This document shows positions 9,921 through 19,869 of a stretch of 64,000 bases of DNA, piece by piece. Each line of letters starts with the position of its first letter. Position 1 is the stretch's first letter. The notes below the pieces were generated by a model that was not told where the DNA came from, ran no database searches, and saw nothing but the letters and a program-made list of their open reading frames with translations. The position numbers were made by a program, and so were the translations under genes. This DNA is from Dicyema japonicum (Eukaryota > Dicyemida > Rhombozoa > Dicyemidae). Location of the stretch: the NCBI GenBank assembly GCA_011109175.1, contig RDEW01000041.1, positions 467,293 through 531,292 of the forward strand, given 5' to 3'.

Positions 9921-12615
9921 TAACAACCAAAAAAGTAATTTATTTAATTAAGACAATAAAATCGTTCTAAAGTCCAGCGGATATGATCGAGTGGCTGTTA
10001 CCTCTGACTACTGCCAGGGATATCCTTTGGAAAAGCCACTCGGTTTCCCGACGCTCCCTCGAGGCTTTGGTCAATAGACACCCAAGTGCTCTAAGGAAAG
10101 AGACCGTCTTGGGGCCAAAGACTCCGCTCGTCTCGACGACCACTGGCTGTACATGGAAACGGTTTAGGAGGCTGCTGTATTTCTTTATTTTTGAGTTTTC
10201 ATATAAACGGGCGGCCTCTCCCGCTTTCATTGCCGACCTCAAAAGTTTCGACTGGGAAAAGCTGTCAGTACAGGCAGCATCCCAAATTAAGCATTTGCCC
10301 CGAGAGAAGGGGAAGACAGTAATTCCATCGGGTCGCTTCCCATCATCCCTACTCAAGCCCGTTGGCTCTAGAATGGATGGGTATCCCGCCAACTCGAGGG
10401 CGCGCTTCACCACTTCATTTATAGCCTTGTGTCTAGCGAATCGACCTGCGCTTTTTCGACAAGAAAGGGCATGATGTCCATAGCAGTCGACCTTCCGGCC
10501 GCATCGGCACTCATGGGGTTGACAAACTTTCAATCCAAGTCTGATGGAGACTCCGGTGCGGACCGTTTCATCGTCTAGGTGAGTTCCCACGTTTCCAATG
10601 GGTAGGGCATTGATCCAAGCCCGCTCCACTCGCATCTTGCAGTTAAAAGACAGGCTCGTCGTGTTGGTTAGATATTTTCAAAAGCCTCTCGTATTTATCC
10701 TCGCAAACAGACTCATAAAGGTCTCTCTGCCCGAGTTGTTTGACTTTAGGGTGTACCAAATCTTCGATCTTTGACGACTCTGATGGGAGCTGGAGAATCA
10801 TCATGATCAAATTCTGATTGGAGTCCAATGAGGATTGATATGCCGGGTGTGCAAATCAGATGGTGAGAGAATTCCGAGTCCACCAAAGCGAACGGGCAAG
10901 GTTGCTTGTTCCCATCCTTGTTCGTCGAATTCGACATTAGTAATACGTTCGGTCGTAGACCGGAATAGGGAGTCAATCGCCCCGAGTTGTTGCATTTTCA
11001 GGTAACATGGAGCCCTCGAAGGACGTAATTTAATTTCTGCGTGGATAAAGCGTTTTCATGAGAAAAAGAGAGGTATGTACATCCAGCATCCCAAGGCGTA
11101 AAAAAGTTTTTCTTAGTTGCTGTTCTTTAGCCAACAGAGTGTCGTTAATTCCAGTTTCAGCCAGAGGGCATCCAAGTATTTCCAAATGATCCGGCTCGAT
11201 TTCCGATATTTTAGGAATAATCCCCCGAAACATTAATAGGATCCGATTCCATTCATATCGGGAGAATCCATAATTAACAATTTCGCATTTGGATGCGTTT
11301 AGCTTTAAACCAAGCGTATCCAATTGGTTAGTAATCTCTGTAGACAGTCATATACATTGTTAGGATGACCTCCCAGGGTGCAATCATCCAAATACCACAC
11401 GTTCAGCGGAGTAGTAAGGCATCTCATGACACGGTCGACACCGAGGCAGAACAATGCCGGTCCTAGTGGGTCTCCTTGTTGAACCCCACACGACGAGGGA
11501 ATGAAGTATTTCCCATGTACAAGACTGGACGGTTTTCCATACGAACAATGAACATAATTATATAGACGGGTAATGGGTAAGACAATCTTCCAAAATTACA
11601 TCGCGCCGTATGGTATTGAAGGCGTTTTTTATGTCAATCTTGAGGACCACACAAGGCATGTTCGTTCTGTTTCCAGTAAACATCCGAACGGCATGAACCG
11701 CCGCCTCACATCCACCAGGAGTACCGACCCCTACTTGGGTTGGTCGCAGTTGTTTGACAAGCATCGGAAGGATTGCTCTGCTAGCAAGTTTAGAAGCCAG
11801 TCGACGAAAAACAAACCCAACAGCAATAGGACGAATTCCTCCTCCACATTTATCAAAGGCAATTAACTTGGCGGAAAACATAATATGACGGATTGCTTCT
11901 GGTAATCTTCCGGAAAGCATTCTGTTGATTAACCTCGTTATAGCCGATAATAGCCGAACACCAGAGTTCCCCGTATTCTGATCAATTAAGTCTTTTAGGT
12001 GTCCTGGACGGAGTCCGTCGAGTCCGCCACTGCTGCTTGGGCGAATGAGAGGATCGCATCTTTCACGTCCCCCTCAGAAATAATCAGACTAGGTAATTCT
12101 CCAGAGCAAGTAGGGATCTGCTCGTCCACTGGCGTACCAGGATGTCGTTCAACCAGTGCATCGTAGGAGTGTTCAGTTGGCTCAATTAGACGGTTATGCT
12201 CTTCTAGAGTCCTCACGGCGGCCCGGACTCCACCTTCAGATAGTTTGCGATGTATCGCTCTCAATCTTTGTGTTTCTGAGGCATGGTTCTCGTGGTTTGA
12301 GGGCTTGAAGGTATATTCTCGGGAGTCACTGAACAAATTTCCAGAAGAAAACAAGCAAATATTTTCCTTTACAATAGACGTGAGCGATTCCTGATCTTTC
12401 CTCTTCTGACAGGGCATACATAGCGTGTATGGTGCAAAGTAGAATAATCGTGTCCAATCAACTTGGTCAGTCGAAGAAATTGCCCTTTCAATACAATCGT
12501 GTAAACAGTCGGCGGCAGGAACACGGGCTGCTTTTGGAATTTTGATCATGATCCTGCGTGTAGATGCCAGGTTTGCAATTGATTCAAGGGTTTGTCTGGT
12601 AATCTTATTGGTATC
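9921..12615 (-). mobile_element. R2: 5'-truncated RLE-type retrotransposon
   Basis: Minus-strand relative of R1, inserted in Z sequence and private to U1. In order from 12,615: pre-RT region (MIKIPKAARVPAA, 12,549-11,995), RT (IRPIAVGFVFRRLASK, then VLKIDIKNAFNTIRRD, 11,920-11,558), GVQQGDPLG (near 11,480), WYLDDCTLGG (near 11,390), thumb (11,323-11,030), Cys/His cluster (CRCG, C, H, C, near 10,500) and RLE with KRPDG (near 10,335) and IWDAACTD (10,635-9,967). The catalytic residues survive, but about six frameshifts separate the pieces (near 12,035, 11,575, 11,340, 11,010, 10,830 and 10,645). The PHD-type finger is absent because of 5' truncation, as expected from incomplete target-primed reverse transcription. 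The 3' UTR is only about 45 bp. It is clearly diverged from R1, so a separate family. Confidence 0.8.
9967..10635 (-). pseudogene. R2 C-terminal ORF: Cys/His cluster and RLE domain
   Basis: 222 open codons, the longest uninterrupted piece of R2. It starts near WINALPIGNVGTHLDDETVR and runs through CRCGRKVDCYGHHALSC, GRFARHKAINEVVKRAL, KRPDGITVFPF and LIWDAACTDSF to NSHSIISAGL. All residues seen in the R1 endonuclease core (R-P-D-G, W-D, the Cys/His set) are kept. The first ATG is arbitrary, because the true reading enters from a preceding frame. A 163-codon frame on the opposite strand (9,983-10,474) is only its shadow. Confidence 0.8.
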
Positions 12616-13173
12616 ATTCTCACTTCAAGAATATGATGACCCAGATTTGCTACATTCCCTATTTATGACTGGATTTAACAAAATCAAATCCCTTGAGCTT
12701 GGCGATTTAGAAAATGATAAAATAATTTTTAAAAAACAGCACAATTAAAATAATGGATAAACTTGAGCATATATACTTTATGAACGTTCAAATTATTGAC
12801 TTTGAAGAGTTTGCCGCTAAACCTAAACAGTCCAGAGTCTCTGTGGTTTTAATTTATATCAAATTCAGTGATTTTAAGCATGCAACTAATGAATATGATG
12901 AAACAAATATTGATGCATTTAAGGTTAATTGTATTCCTCTTCTCGAAAAAACCAAAAATCTAACATTTCTCGATCTATCGAGTATAATATAGAATGGAAA
13001 AATTAACAAAGTTATTCGATTATAATAATCATAGACACGTGGCCAAACATGGATTGAGAAAAAATAATTTGGACCTAATTACAAATTTCAGTGTGGATAT
13101 AAACGAATCGGTAAATTTTATGATATATCATAGAATAATAAAGAATCACTTGTAAACAACTTACTCAGATCTG
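12616..13173 (+). pseudogene. Inverted LRR fragment of the Z gene
   Basis: Plus-strand reading collinear with 21,790-21,230 (minus). It includes SLQEYDDPDLLHSLFMTGFN, FNKIKSLELGDLENDKIIF, MDKLEHIYFMNVQIIDFEEF and KTKNLTFLDLS, an LRR-like string with spaced Leu/Ile. It is the only Z piece on the plus strand that belongs to the Z1/Z2 subtype, and it joins R2 at about 12,615 and spacer I at about 13,173. The junction at R2 is marked by atcattctcac, a stretch also present in normal Z. It is therefore the result of an inversion rather than a gene. Confidence 0.75.
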
Positions 13174-13561
13174 AACCGCACACCCATTCTTTTCATGCAA
13201 GATAAGCGACGTGCACCTGAGCAATTCCAACGTTAATGCAAGTAATTTGTTCAGAAACTCTTTTTTTTCTTGGAGATAAGTTACCATCTCATTATCTTCC
13301 AATTACATCAGCTTTCATGAGTAATCAGTTCCACTAGGATGTTAGGCGCAGACGTCCTTAGTAACACTAATGTATGCCCATTTTGTCAATTGAATGTAAA
13401 TCAATAAAATTTAAATAATAAAACTGGGATGATGTTTACTGGTGTAATATTGAGCATCTTTAATTCTCAACAAGGACACACTTTTGATACTTCCATATTT
13501 ATTATTTATTTTAAAACCCAAAGACCACCAAAAAAGAAAGAATTAACTCGATAAATTAAGT

Positions 13562-13690
13562 GATCCCAGCCTCCAACATCTCTCGAATTCTCTTCGAATC
13601 TCCGCAGTGAACCAACACCGTTCCTGAAATGTCTTTTATTTCTGCAAGGAATTCTATCGGAGTGCACTTTTTTAATACCGATTTATATGC
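13562..13690 (-). pseudogene. C-terminal relic of an unidentified conserved protein
   Basis: The minus strand reads an open stretch ending at a stop near 13,560: YKSVLKKCTPIEFLAEIK, then DISGTVLVHCGDSKRIREML and EAGIT. The composition and lack of low complexity look like true protein. Upstream a stop (TAA) cuts the frame and no convincing splice acceptor was found. In the U2 copies (about 42,460-42,590 and 46,240-46,370) a frameshift and extra bases (gcagagg for gcaagg, gaatgctccgc) break the same stretch, so U1 holds the better version. I do not recognise the family. Confidence 0.4.
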
Positions 13691-13936
13691 ATCATTAATT
13701 ATTTAGTTGTAAGAAAAAAATCATTAATTATTTAGATGTAAGTAGACCTCCGATGTAAACGGAGAGAGCAAATGATTTTGTGTCAACCTACCATTGGCCG
13801 AAACCTGAAACAGATGAATCACATGACACCACTCTAATAGAAGACAAGTAGAAAAAAAGATGAGAAACTTTATCAGAGTATACCTATTAAGGGACATCGA
13901 ACCAATGTGCTATTTACAGTATGACACCCTAAGCAC

Positions 13937-13955
13937 TAAGCTACCTAAGTAGCTT
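13937..13955. other. Small perfect hairpin
   Basis: aagctac-ctaa-gtagctt, a 7-bp perfect stem with a 4-base loop, followed by acagttgtaagg. The same sequence is kept at about 42,838 and 46,617. Significance unknown. Confidence 0.5.
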
Positions 13956-14461
13956 ACAGTTGTAAGGATTCATTTGAGTTTACCGATCATTTTCTAGAAA
14001 TTTGTAAATAAGTGTTAAAATAGTTAAATATTTAAGCCACGTAAAATAATCATTGATTTATCATGACGACACGTGGTTTTCTGCTGTGGTGACTCTCAGT
14101 GTATATTATACACGAGGGGAATCAGTTTATCTCTCCAACCTCAGCATTTACTTCGATTAGTGGATATTCTCGTTCTCCCTTTGTTGCTTCTGTTAGGCTT
14201 TGGAACAAAACCTCATTTCTGACTCTTCTCTAACGATCATTCTTTAAGGATACCAGCAGAAATGACAGGAGCTTGGCTCCTGATTGCAAACCTCAAGTGA
14301 CATGCTTACACAGGAGTCGAAGCTTACATATCTGTCCCATCCTTGTTTCCAAGATAGTCTATTTCGAGAGGACCATGTGAAAGATTTGATCGACTCCTAA
14401 AATTATCATGAGAGAGCTTTTATTCATGGTGTCTTTTTATATTCATAATTTATTGGGGCAA

Positions 14462-14531
14462 TGTCGGTGGAATGTGGTGATTTGAACTCTTGGCTTCGAT
14501 CACCATCCACCGACAGTCCTGGCAAGGACTG
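14462..14531. other. Two adjacent strong hairpins, U1 copy
   Basis: Hairpin 1: TGTCGGTGGA (14,462-14,471) pairs with TCCACCGACA (14,506-14,515). After a 3-base bulge, TGGTGAT (14,475-14,481) pairs with ATCACCA (14,499-14,505), around a 17-base loop. Hairpin 2: CAGTCCT (14,514-14,520), loop GGCA, AGGACTG (14,525-14,531), overlapping the first by two bases. Both are GC-rich in AT-rich surroundings and are preserved in the other two I copies. It may be a structured RNA or a transposon/SINE end. It does not fold as a tRNA. Confidence 0.6.
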
Positions 14532-15263
14532 ATCCAATCCAGAATAGTTAAAGGTTATAGTTCTTAATGAGTGTAGATGTTGCGATAGTTGAATTGGTTG
14601 CATTTCTAAAATTTCCTGAGATTCAAAAAACTAGTTATATCAACATAGATTTAATTTTCGAAATAGTATTTTACTGCAGCATGGCAACTTCCCCATCTAA
14701 TAATTATAAAGGTACCTTGTCAAAAAATCTGGAAGACATCCAGTATCTCTGAAAGGATGTCTAGATTTATTCTTTGCACTCAAATTTCTTTGATAAATAG
14801 TAGAGCATGCATCTTAAAATTAAAAATTTTAAAATTATTTCCAAAGACCAAGGGTAACCAAACTAACTAACTCCTCGATCCTGAGTCGTTCCAGCATTCT
14901 AGAACTTGTCACCAGTTAACGACGTTGTCCCCAAGGAAGAATTGTTGGATCCTCTTAATGCCGGCCAAGCATTGGGCTCCTCCACAGTAAGGTGATCCAA
15001 TGACGCCATAAGAAAATAAATAATTTTACCAAACTATCTAGCACCACATGGCGCAACGAGATTTTTAGGATTTTTAAAATTTTTAAATCTTAGATTTGTT
15101 ATATATTGATTTAGTAGCATTTATAATTCAGAAAATAATTAATTAATTAAAAATTACATTTTTAATTTTCAGATTAAATTATGAACAAACACGAATTATA
15201 AGATCATACAATTAAAATATCACAAAAATTTGAACCCATTTTTATAGTTTCTGGTATAGTTAT

Positions 15264-17115
15264 TTGCCATCAGTTTTACATTTACCTAACTTATTAATTT
15301 ATAGCATTTTAAGTCAGAAAAATGAATACACGTTTATTAAGTGTTGTGGTGTGATCAACAAAAATCTCAGATGGAACATAAAGAACGAAAAGAAGACAAA
15401 GTACGAGGAACAAATCCAGTACGGACAAATCAGGTATGTTTTTTTATGTGGAAATCGAAGATCAGGAAATATGGGATTAACTGTACACAATGTGAATCAT
15501 TCGCCAATCTGGGCTGCATAAAAATGAGTAAAGCTTGCGCCGAGACGCTGTCGAGTTGGGTGTGCCCCTCTTGTATTGGAATGGAGGCCCCCAAGCGCGA
15601 AAAAATAACTCAGTCAAACTTTACACTGCCACATACAGACCATACTCTTTTGAAGATCTCGAACCTCAGGAAAGCCATGAAGATCCAGTAAAATCCCTAA
15701 AGGAGTACGAATTGCCGCAGCAACGTGTCTTTCAGATGCCATTGATCACGCACTATCCTCTGACAGTTAGGAATCCTGGCTAAAACTTATATGCTTTGCA
15801 CCTGTCGCACTCGGAATACCTACAAAGGAATCTGAGGACAATAATAAAGAAACAAACTCCCGACTCAACTTATCCGGGAAAATGAAACGAAACATAATGA
15901 ATTTTAGCTGTCATAACATACACGCAATACTTGAACATCCACTTAATGTCAATGAGGTCGAAACCAGAGGAGCATTCATTAAAGATGCCCCCAACAATCT
16001 AAAGGATAGAGTAAACCGGAAACTTCTGGAGGGCGACGTGCGGGAGCCTTACGGTTATCACATCCGATGACACAATATTGTCTTGTCACCCGAGGTCCTA
16101 AATACCTTAATACTAAAACATCCAGATGCACCGACTGACTATGAAAAGTTTTTGAATCCTGAAAGAACCCAGGAGATCATCATTACTAATCCGAAGTGCG
16201 CCACGGAATAACTTCCTTCGCCGCTAGAAGCGGTGGAGGCTTGGAAGGGTTACGTCCTGGCCATATTTAGGACCTTACGTCCACTTACACCTCGGAAGCT
16301 GGACGATGTCTTGTCAAATCAATTACGGACCTAATCAGAAAAATGTTTAACCGCGACATCCCAAAATATGCCAAAGAATTGCTCTTCTCCCCAAGGCTAC
16401 TTGCTTTCAAAAAACCCAACAGAGGAATCCACCCCATTGCGGTCGGGAACTATTTTAGAAGACTTGCAGCAAAAGTAGCATCGACCTGGTGAGCCGACAA
16501 CTCGGAGAGAACTTCTTTCTTAAACAAATGGGTGTTAGTATCCATAACGGATGTGAGGCTGAGGTTCATGCAGCAAGGCGTTTCTTCACACATAAAAATA
16601 TTTCAAATGAATGCATTGGAATTAAGTTGGACATAACGAATGCCTTCAATTCTCTAAGAAGAGATGAAATTATGAAAACGTGTTGTAAGAGGGCTCCAAA
16701 GCTTTTCTCTCTTGTCAATTTATCCTATGGGGAAGATACGTCTTTGGTTTTTGAAAATGAAATTATTAAATCAAAAACGGGTGTCTAACAAGGAGATCCG
16801 GTCGGACCTCTCTTATTTGCCCTGACCATTGATGAGGTCGTGAGATCAATTGATGCTCAGCTAAATCTCTGGTAAATCGATGATGCCACAATTGAAGGAT
16901 CGTTCAAGGAAACATACAAATCATTACGTAAAGCGTTACCCGCTTTAAAACATTTTGGTTTGGACATCAATGTTAACAAATTAGAGCTAATAAATGTCTC
17001 ATATCCATACACCGACTTCCTCTCTATCAAGGAGTCTTTTAACGAACTGCTTCCTAGGATCCCGACTGTGCCAGTTGATAAATTTTCTCATTCATATTCA
17101 AAGGATTTTCTCACT
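15264..17115 (+). pseudogene. R3-U1: RLE-family retrotransposon, RT part only
   Basis: Plus-strand relic. 15,341-15,691 encodes a PHD-like finger (NCTQCESFANLGCIKMSKAC, then WVCPSC) in which the usual His is Asn. Pre-RT pieces follow (about 15,700-16,140), then RT pieces: RPIAVGNYFRRL read in fragments, IKLDITNAFNSLRRDE (16,489-16,788), motif B interrupted by a stop (V*QGDPVGPLLFAL, about 16,785), and motif C damaged by a stop (LW*IDDATIEG, near 16,872). The sequence then runs into block L2 at about 17,115 without thumb, Cys/His or RLE regions. The U2 counterpart at 47,948 keeps the YLDD box, so the motif C damage is specific to U1. Confidence 0.75.
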
Positions 17116-19860
17116 CACTCAAAGCATTTTCTCACTCATATTAGAAAGACCTTTTCCAAGGTTATCACGACGAAGATATAACCATTGGTTATTTGAAGAG
17201 ATTTATTGAATTTGTTTTATAAAGACCAAACTCTCAATTCTTCTGTTAACTTCTGTAGATATTATTTTTCAACATTTTTGACTGTTAATCCGACATCAGG
17301 ACCCTCTATTAATCCCAGATATTTATATCTTCCAATTATATCTAACATCCTTGATTCTTTCGATAATAGATCTGAGTTATAATCTGTCTTTTCCAGATTC
17401 TTTTCAAACTCAACAGCTAAAATATATATTGTTAACGTCTTCGATCATTTTCATTATAACCGCTTCGTTATTCGAAACAATTTTCAGATCATCTATGGAC
17501 AGATGACGGCTAGTCGAAAATGACGAAACTGTTCTATTTCTTCAGTGAATTTTCCAGATTTTTTCGAAATTTTAAAAATCAAAAATACTATTATCGGATT
17601 AATTAATGACGCAGAAAGTTACAAAAGTGAATAACAACCCAGCCAAAGTCGACCTACACAACACTTCCCGTTTTTATGAAACTACAAATATCTACTCATT
17701 CACAGTTGAAAACAAGACACTGTGCAGAGCTATAGAATTTGAAATAGATAAGAAATGGCTATAATAGCGATCAACTAAGAGCACATAATTGTGAGAACGA
17801 CGATTTCAACCGATTCCACTATGAGCAACCCAATAATGGAAACCTGACGAATTCAACCGATTCCACTATGAGATACTAGACAGCCTTGTTGTACTGATGT
17901 CAGTCATGTCAACTACAAGCGCGATAAAAATCGCCAATATATTGCATCTCCACAATGAGTCAAGATCTATGCGGATGAGTCACAGAAGCCCTGGTACCTT
18001 CCATCTCGAATTCTACAAAAAATCTGATAAGACAACCTTTATGGAGACCGTGGATAATATTTGTCCCATTGGACTGGACAACCACAAATTCAGAGAAATA
18101 ACCTCGAGGTCATTAGAAATTGTAATGAAGAACCTACCCTTTGGGTGGAAGACAGTGATCACCTGGACTCCTTTTAAGAGATAGCCCTATCCACAACGAA
18201 TGTCTCTCGAATGTTCAGAAGAGGACAGACGTTGTCAATGGCCAAAGCGTCAATCGGACACAAAGAGGAGGCCACATAGCTAATCTGTGAGGCTTTTTAA
18301 TTGGAAGAAACATGGTCACTTGAGAATGGATGCGGTAAGACCCGTTGATTTGTTAGGAATGCCAAAAAATTGGGCACTTTGCGTACCAATGCAAGAATTG
18401 TATCCGCTGTGCAGGAGAACACGACATCTCCAAATGCCTCGAAAACAACTGTGTCATCTGTGGATAACTATGTCAACGGCAGACCCGAAATAACATGCCT
18501 GAAAAAATCTTCAAGAAGTTAGAAGATATAATCTCAAGATTATAGGAACTCAGTAAAATCACCCAGAATGGATTTAAAAAAGATGTTGACTTTGCAATGG
18601 AAAGCATCATGAGCTAACACCATGGAAAAGAGGCGCCACCAAGATTGACGTTTTGGTAATCAATGAGACCATGATAAAAAAGACCAAAACTACTACTATG
18701 GAGAAATACAACTCGATAGAAATACCATGGGCGGAAGGCGACACGGCTGATACGGGAATCTCTTCTACCGTGATGACCTTCAAGCACGGAGCCGGAATAT
18801 AGCACAGAACATAATGTGAATTCGTTTCCATCAACCGTTTTATAGAGATTAACGTATTTTTTGAAAGAAATGCCATGTCTATCTTGGTGAGCGACATAAA
18901 TTCAAAAAACGTCAGTTACAGGTGCCACAAGACCAATGGCGACTGACGATACTGAAAATTTATGCTGAGATAGCATTACATCGGATGAGCTCAACCGTTT
19001 TTCTCACCATGGTGGAGACATGCTTAGTGTTTTCCTTGTATCACCGCTACTGTACACATATGTGGAAAGACCAAGAACTATGCGGGATATCGGTAGTGAC
19101 CACATATTACAGGAACTGGTCTTGAATTTAGTACCAGATGTCATTCACACATAAAATGGAAAGACTACAGGAATTACCTCACAAGGAACCTAAAAAAGTG
19201 GACGGAGGAACCCATTTCAACAAATGAAATCAAAAATACGAACTGCAAGCTCACAAACATCAAAGGGACATATTTGCAACTATATGCTAAGAAGAATTCT
19301 TGAATGAAAACCGTAACAAATGTATCCACATTTCACCTAAAACCTTGGAACTGATCAAAGAAAAAAAGTCGACTGAGAACTAACTTATGATGATATGTTG
19401 ACCGGATGAACCTCATGACGCTACGGTTCAGCTCAAATAACCAAATGAACCATCGTATGCTGGCAGTAAGTACGGAAACCTTCCTTTTCGTTTTCACAAA
19501 GATAATCCTACCGAGGCTATTACATGGATGTGAGGCGTGATACCTATCCACGAAGAAAGAAAGGATATTATCAGTACTGGCGAAGTCTAGAAGATTAGTC
19601 ATAAAGTTAGCCCTGGGCAGAAGACTACGCGACGTCCTGAGTACTGAAAAAGATCTGAGTCTTGCCCTAGTGAAGCAAATTGTGAAAAACAGGATTTGTA
19701 GATTCCTACGTAAGAACGCACATTAATTATGGAGATGGGGACGTCAAAAGGACCAGGCCGCAAAGACGTACTATTTAAAACCCCTATATCTAACTCCTAA
19801 TCCGGGAAGTTTGTCGAGATTTATTTTTTACGACCAGCCTCGATGGACTTTTAGATCATC
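17116..19860 (+). mobile_element. L2-U1: internally deleted APE-type LINE
   Basis: Same element as L1 but with its left flank (17,116-17,545; begins attttctcactcatattag). Gag debris includes SPGTFHLEFYKKSDKTTFME (17,897-18,184). Zinc-knuckle remains lie at about 18,355-18,440. The start of the AP endonuclease reads TKIDVLVINETMIKK (about 18,634-18,690) with the N-E-T residues intact, and its end reads near 19,085-19,110. The RT C-terminus (KIILPRLLHGCEA, about 19,500-19,540) follows after the same RT deletion seen in the other copies. Multiple stops. It is joined at the left to R3 through a shared ttttctcactca motif and at the right to Z2. Confidence 0.75.
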
Positions 19861-19869
19861 TAAGAATTG

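Larger units (their letters stand above)
13174..15240. repeat. Spacer block I, U1
   Basis: About 2.1 kb shared with 42,068-44,150 and 45,840-47,930. It contains a C-terminal gene relic (13,562-13,690), a direct repeat of about 22 bp (tcattaattatttag... at about 13,692 and 13,720), a 7-bp hairpin at about 13,938-13,955, two strong adjacent hairpins (14,462-14,531), and short coding-like stretches of unknown kind. One of these is minus-strand 15,010-14,880, reading GVIGSPYCGGAQCLAGIK. No complete ORF is present. Copies differ by small indels only, so the block is young or constrained. Confidence 0.75.

Noticed and set aside
9983-10474. 163-codon plus-strand ORF
   Set aside because: It is the antisense shadow of the R2 endonuclease region, whose minus-strand frame has conserved motifs (KRPDG, Cys/His cluster).
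14462-14515. tRNA gene or tRNA pseudogene from the strong stem and a TTGAAC loop element
   Set aside because: The length (54 bases) and stem layout do not give D, anticodon and T arms; it is a single bulged hairpin.
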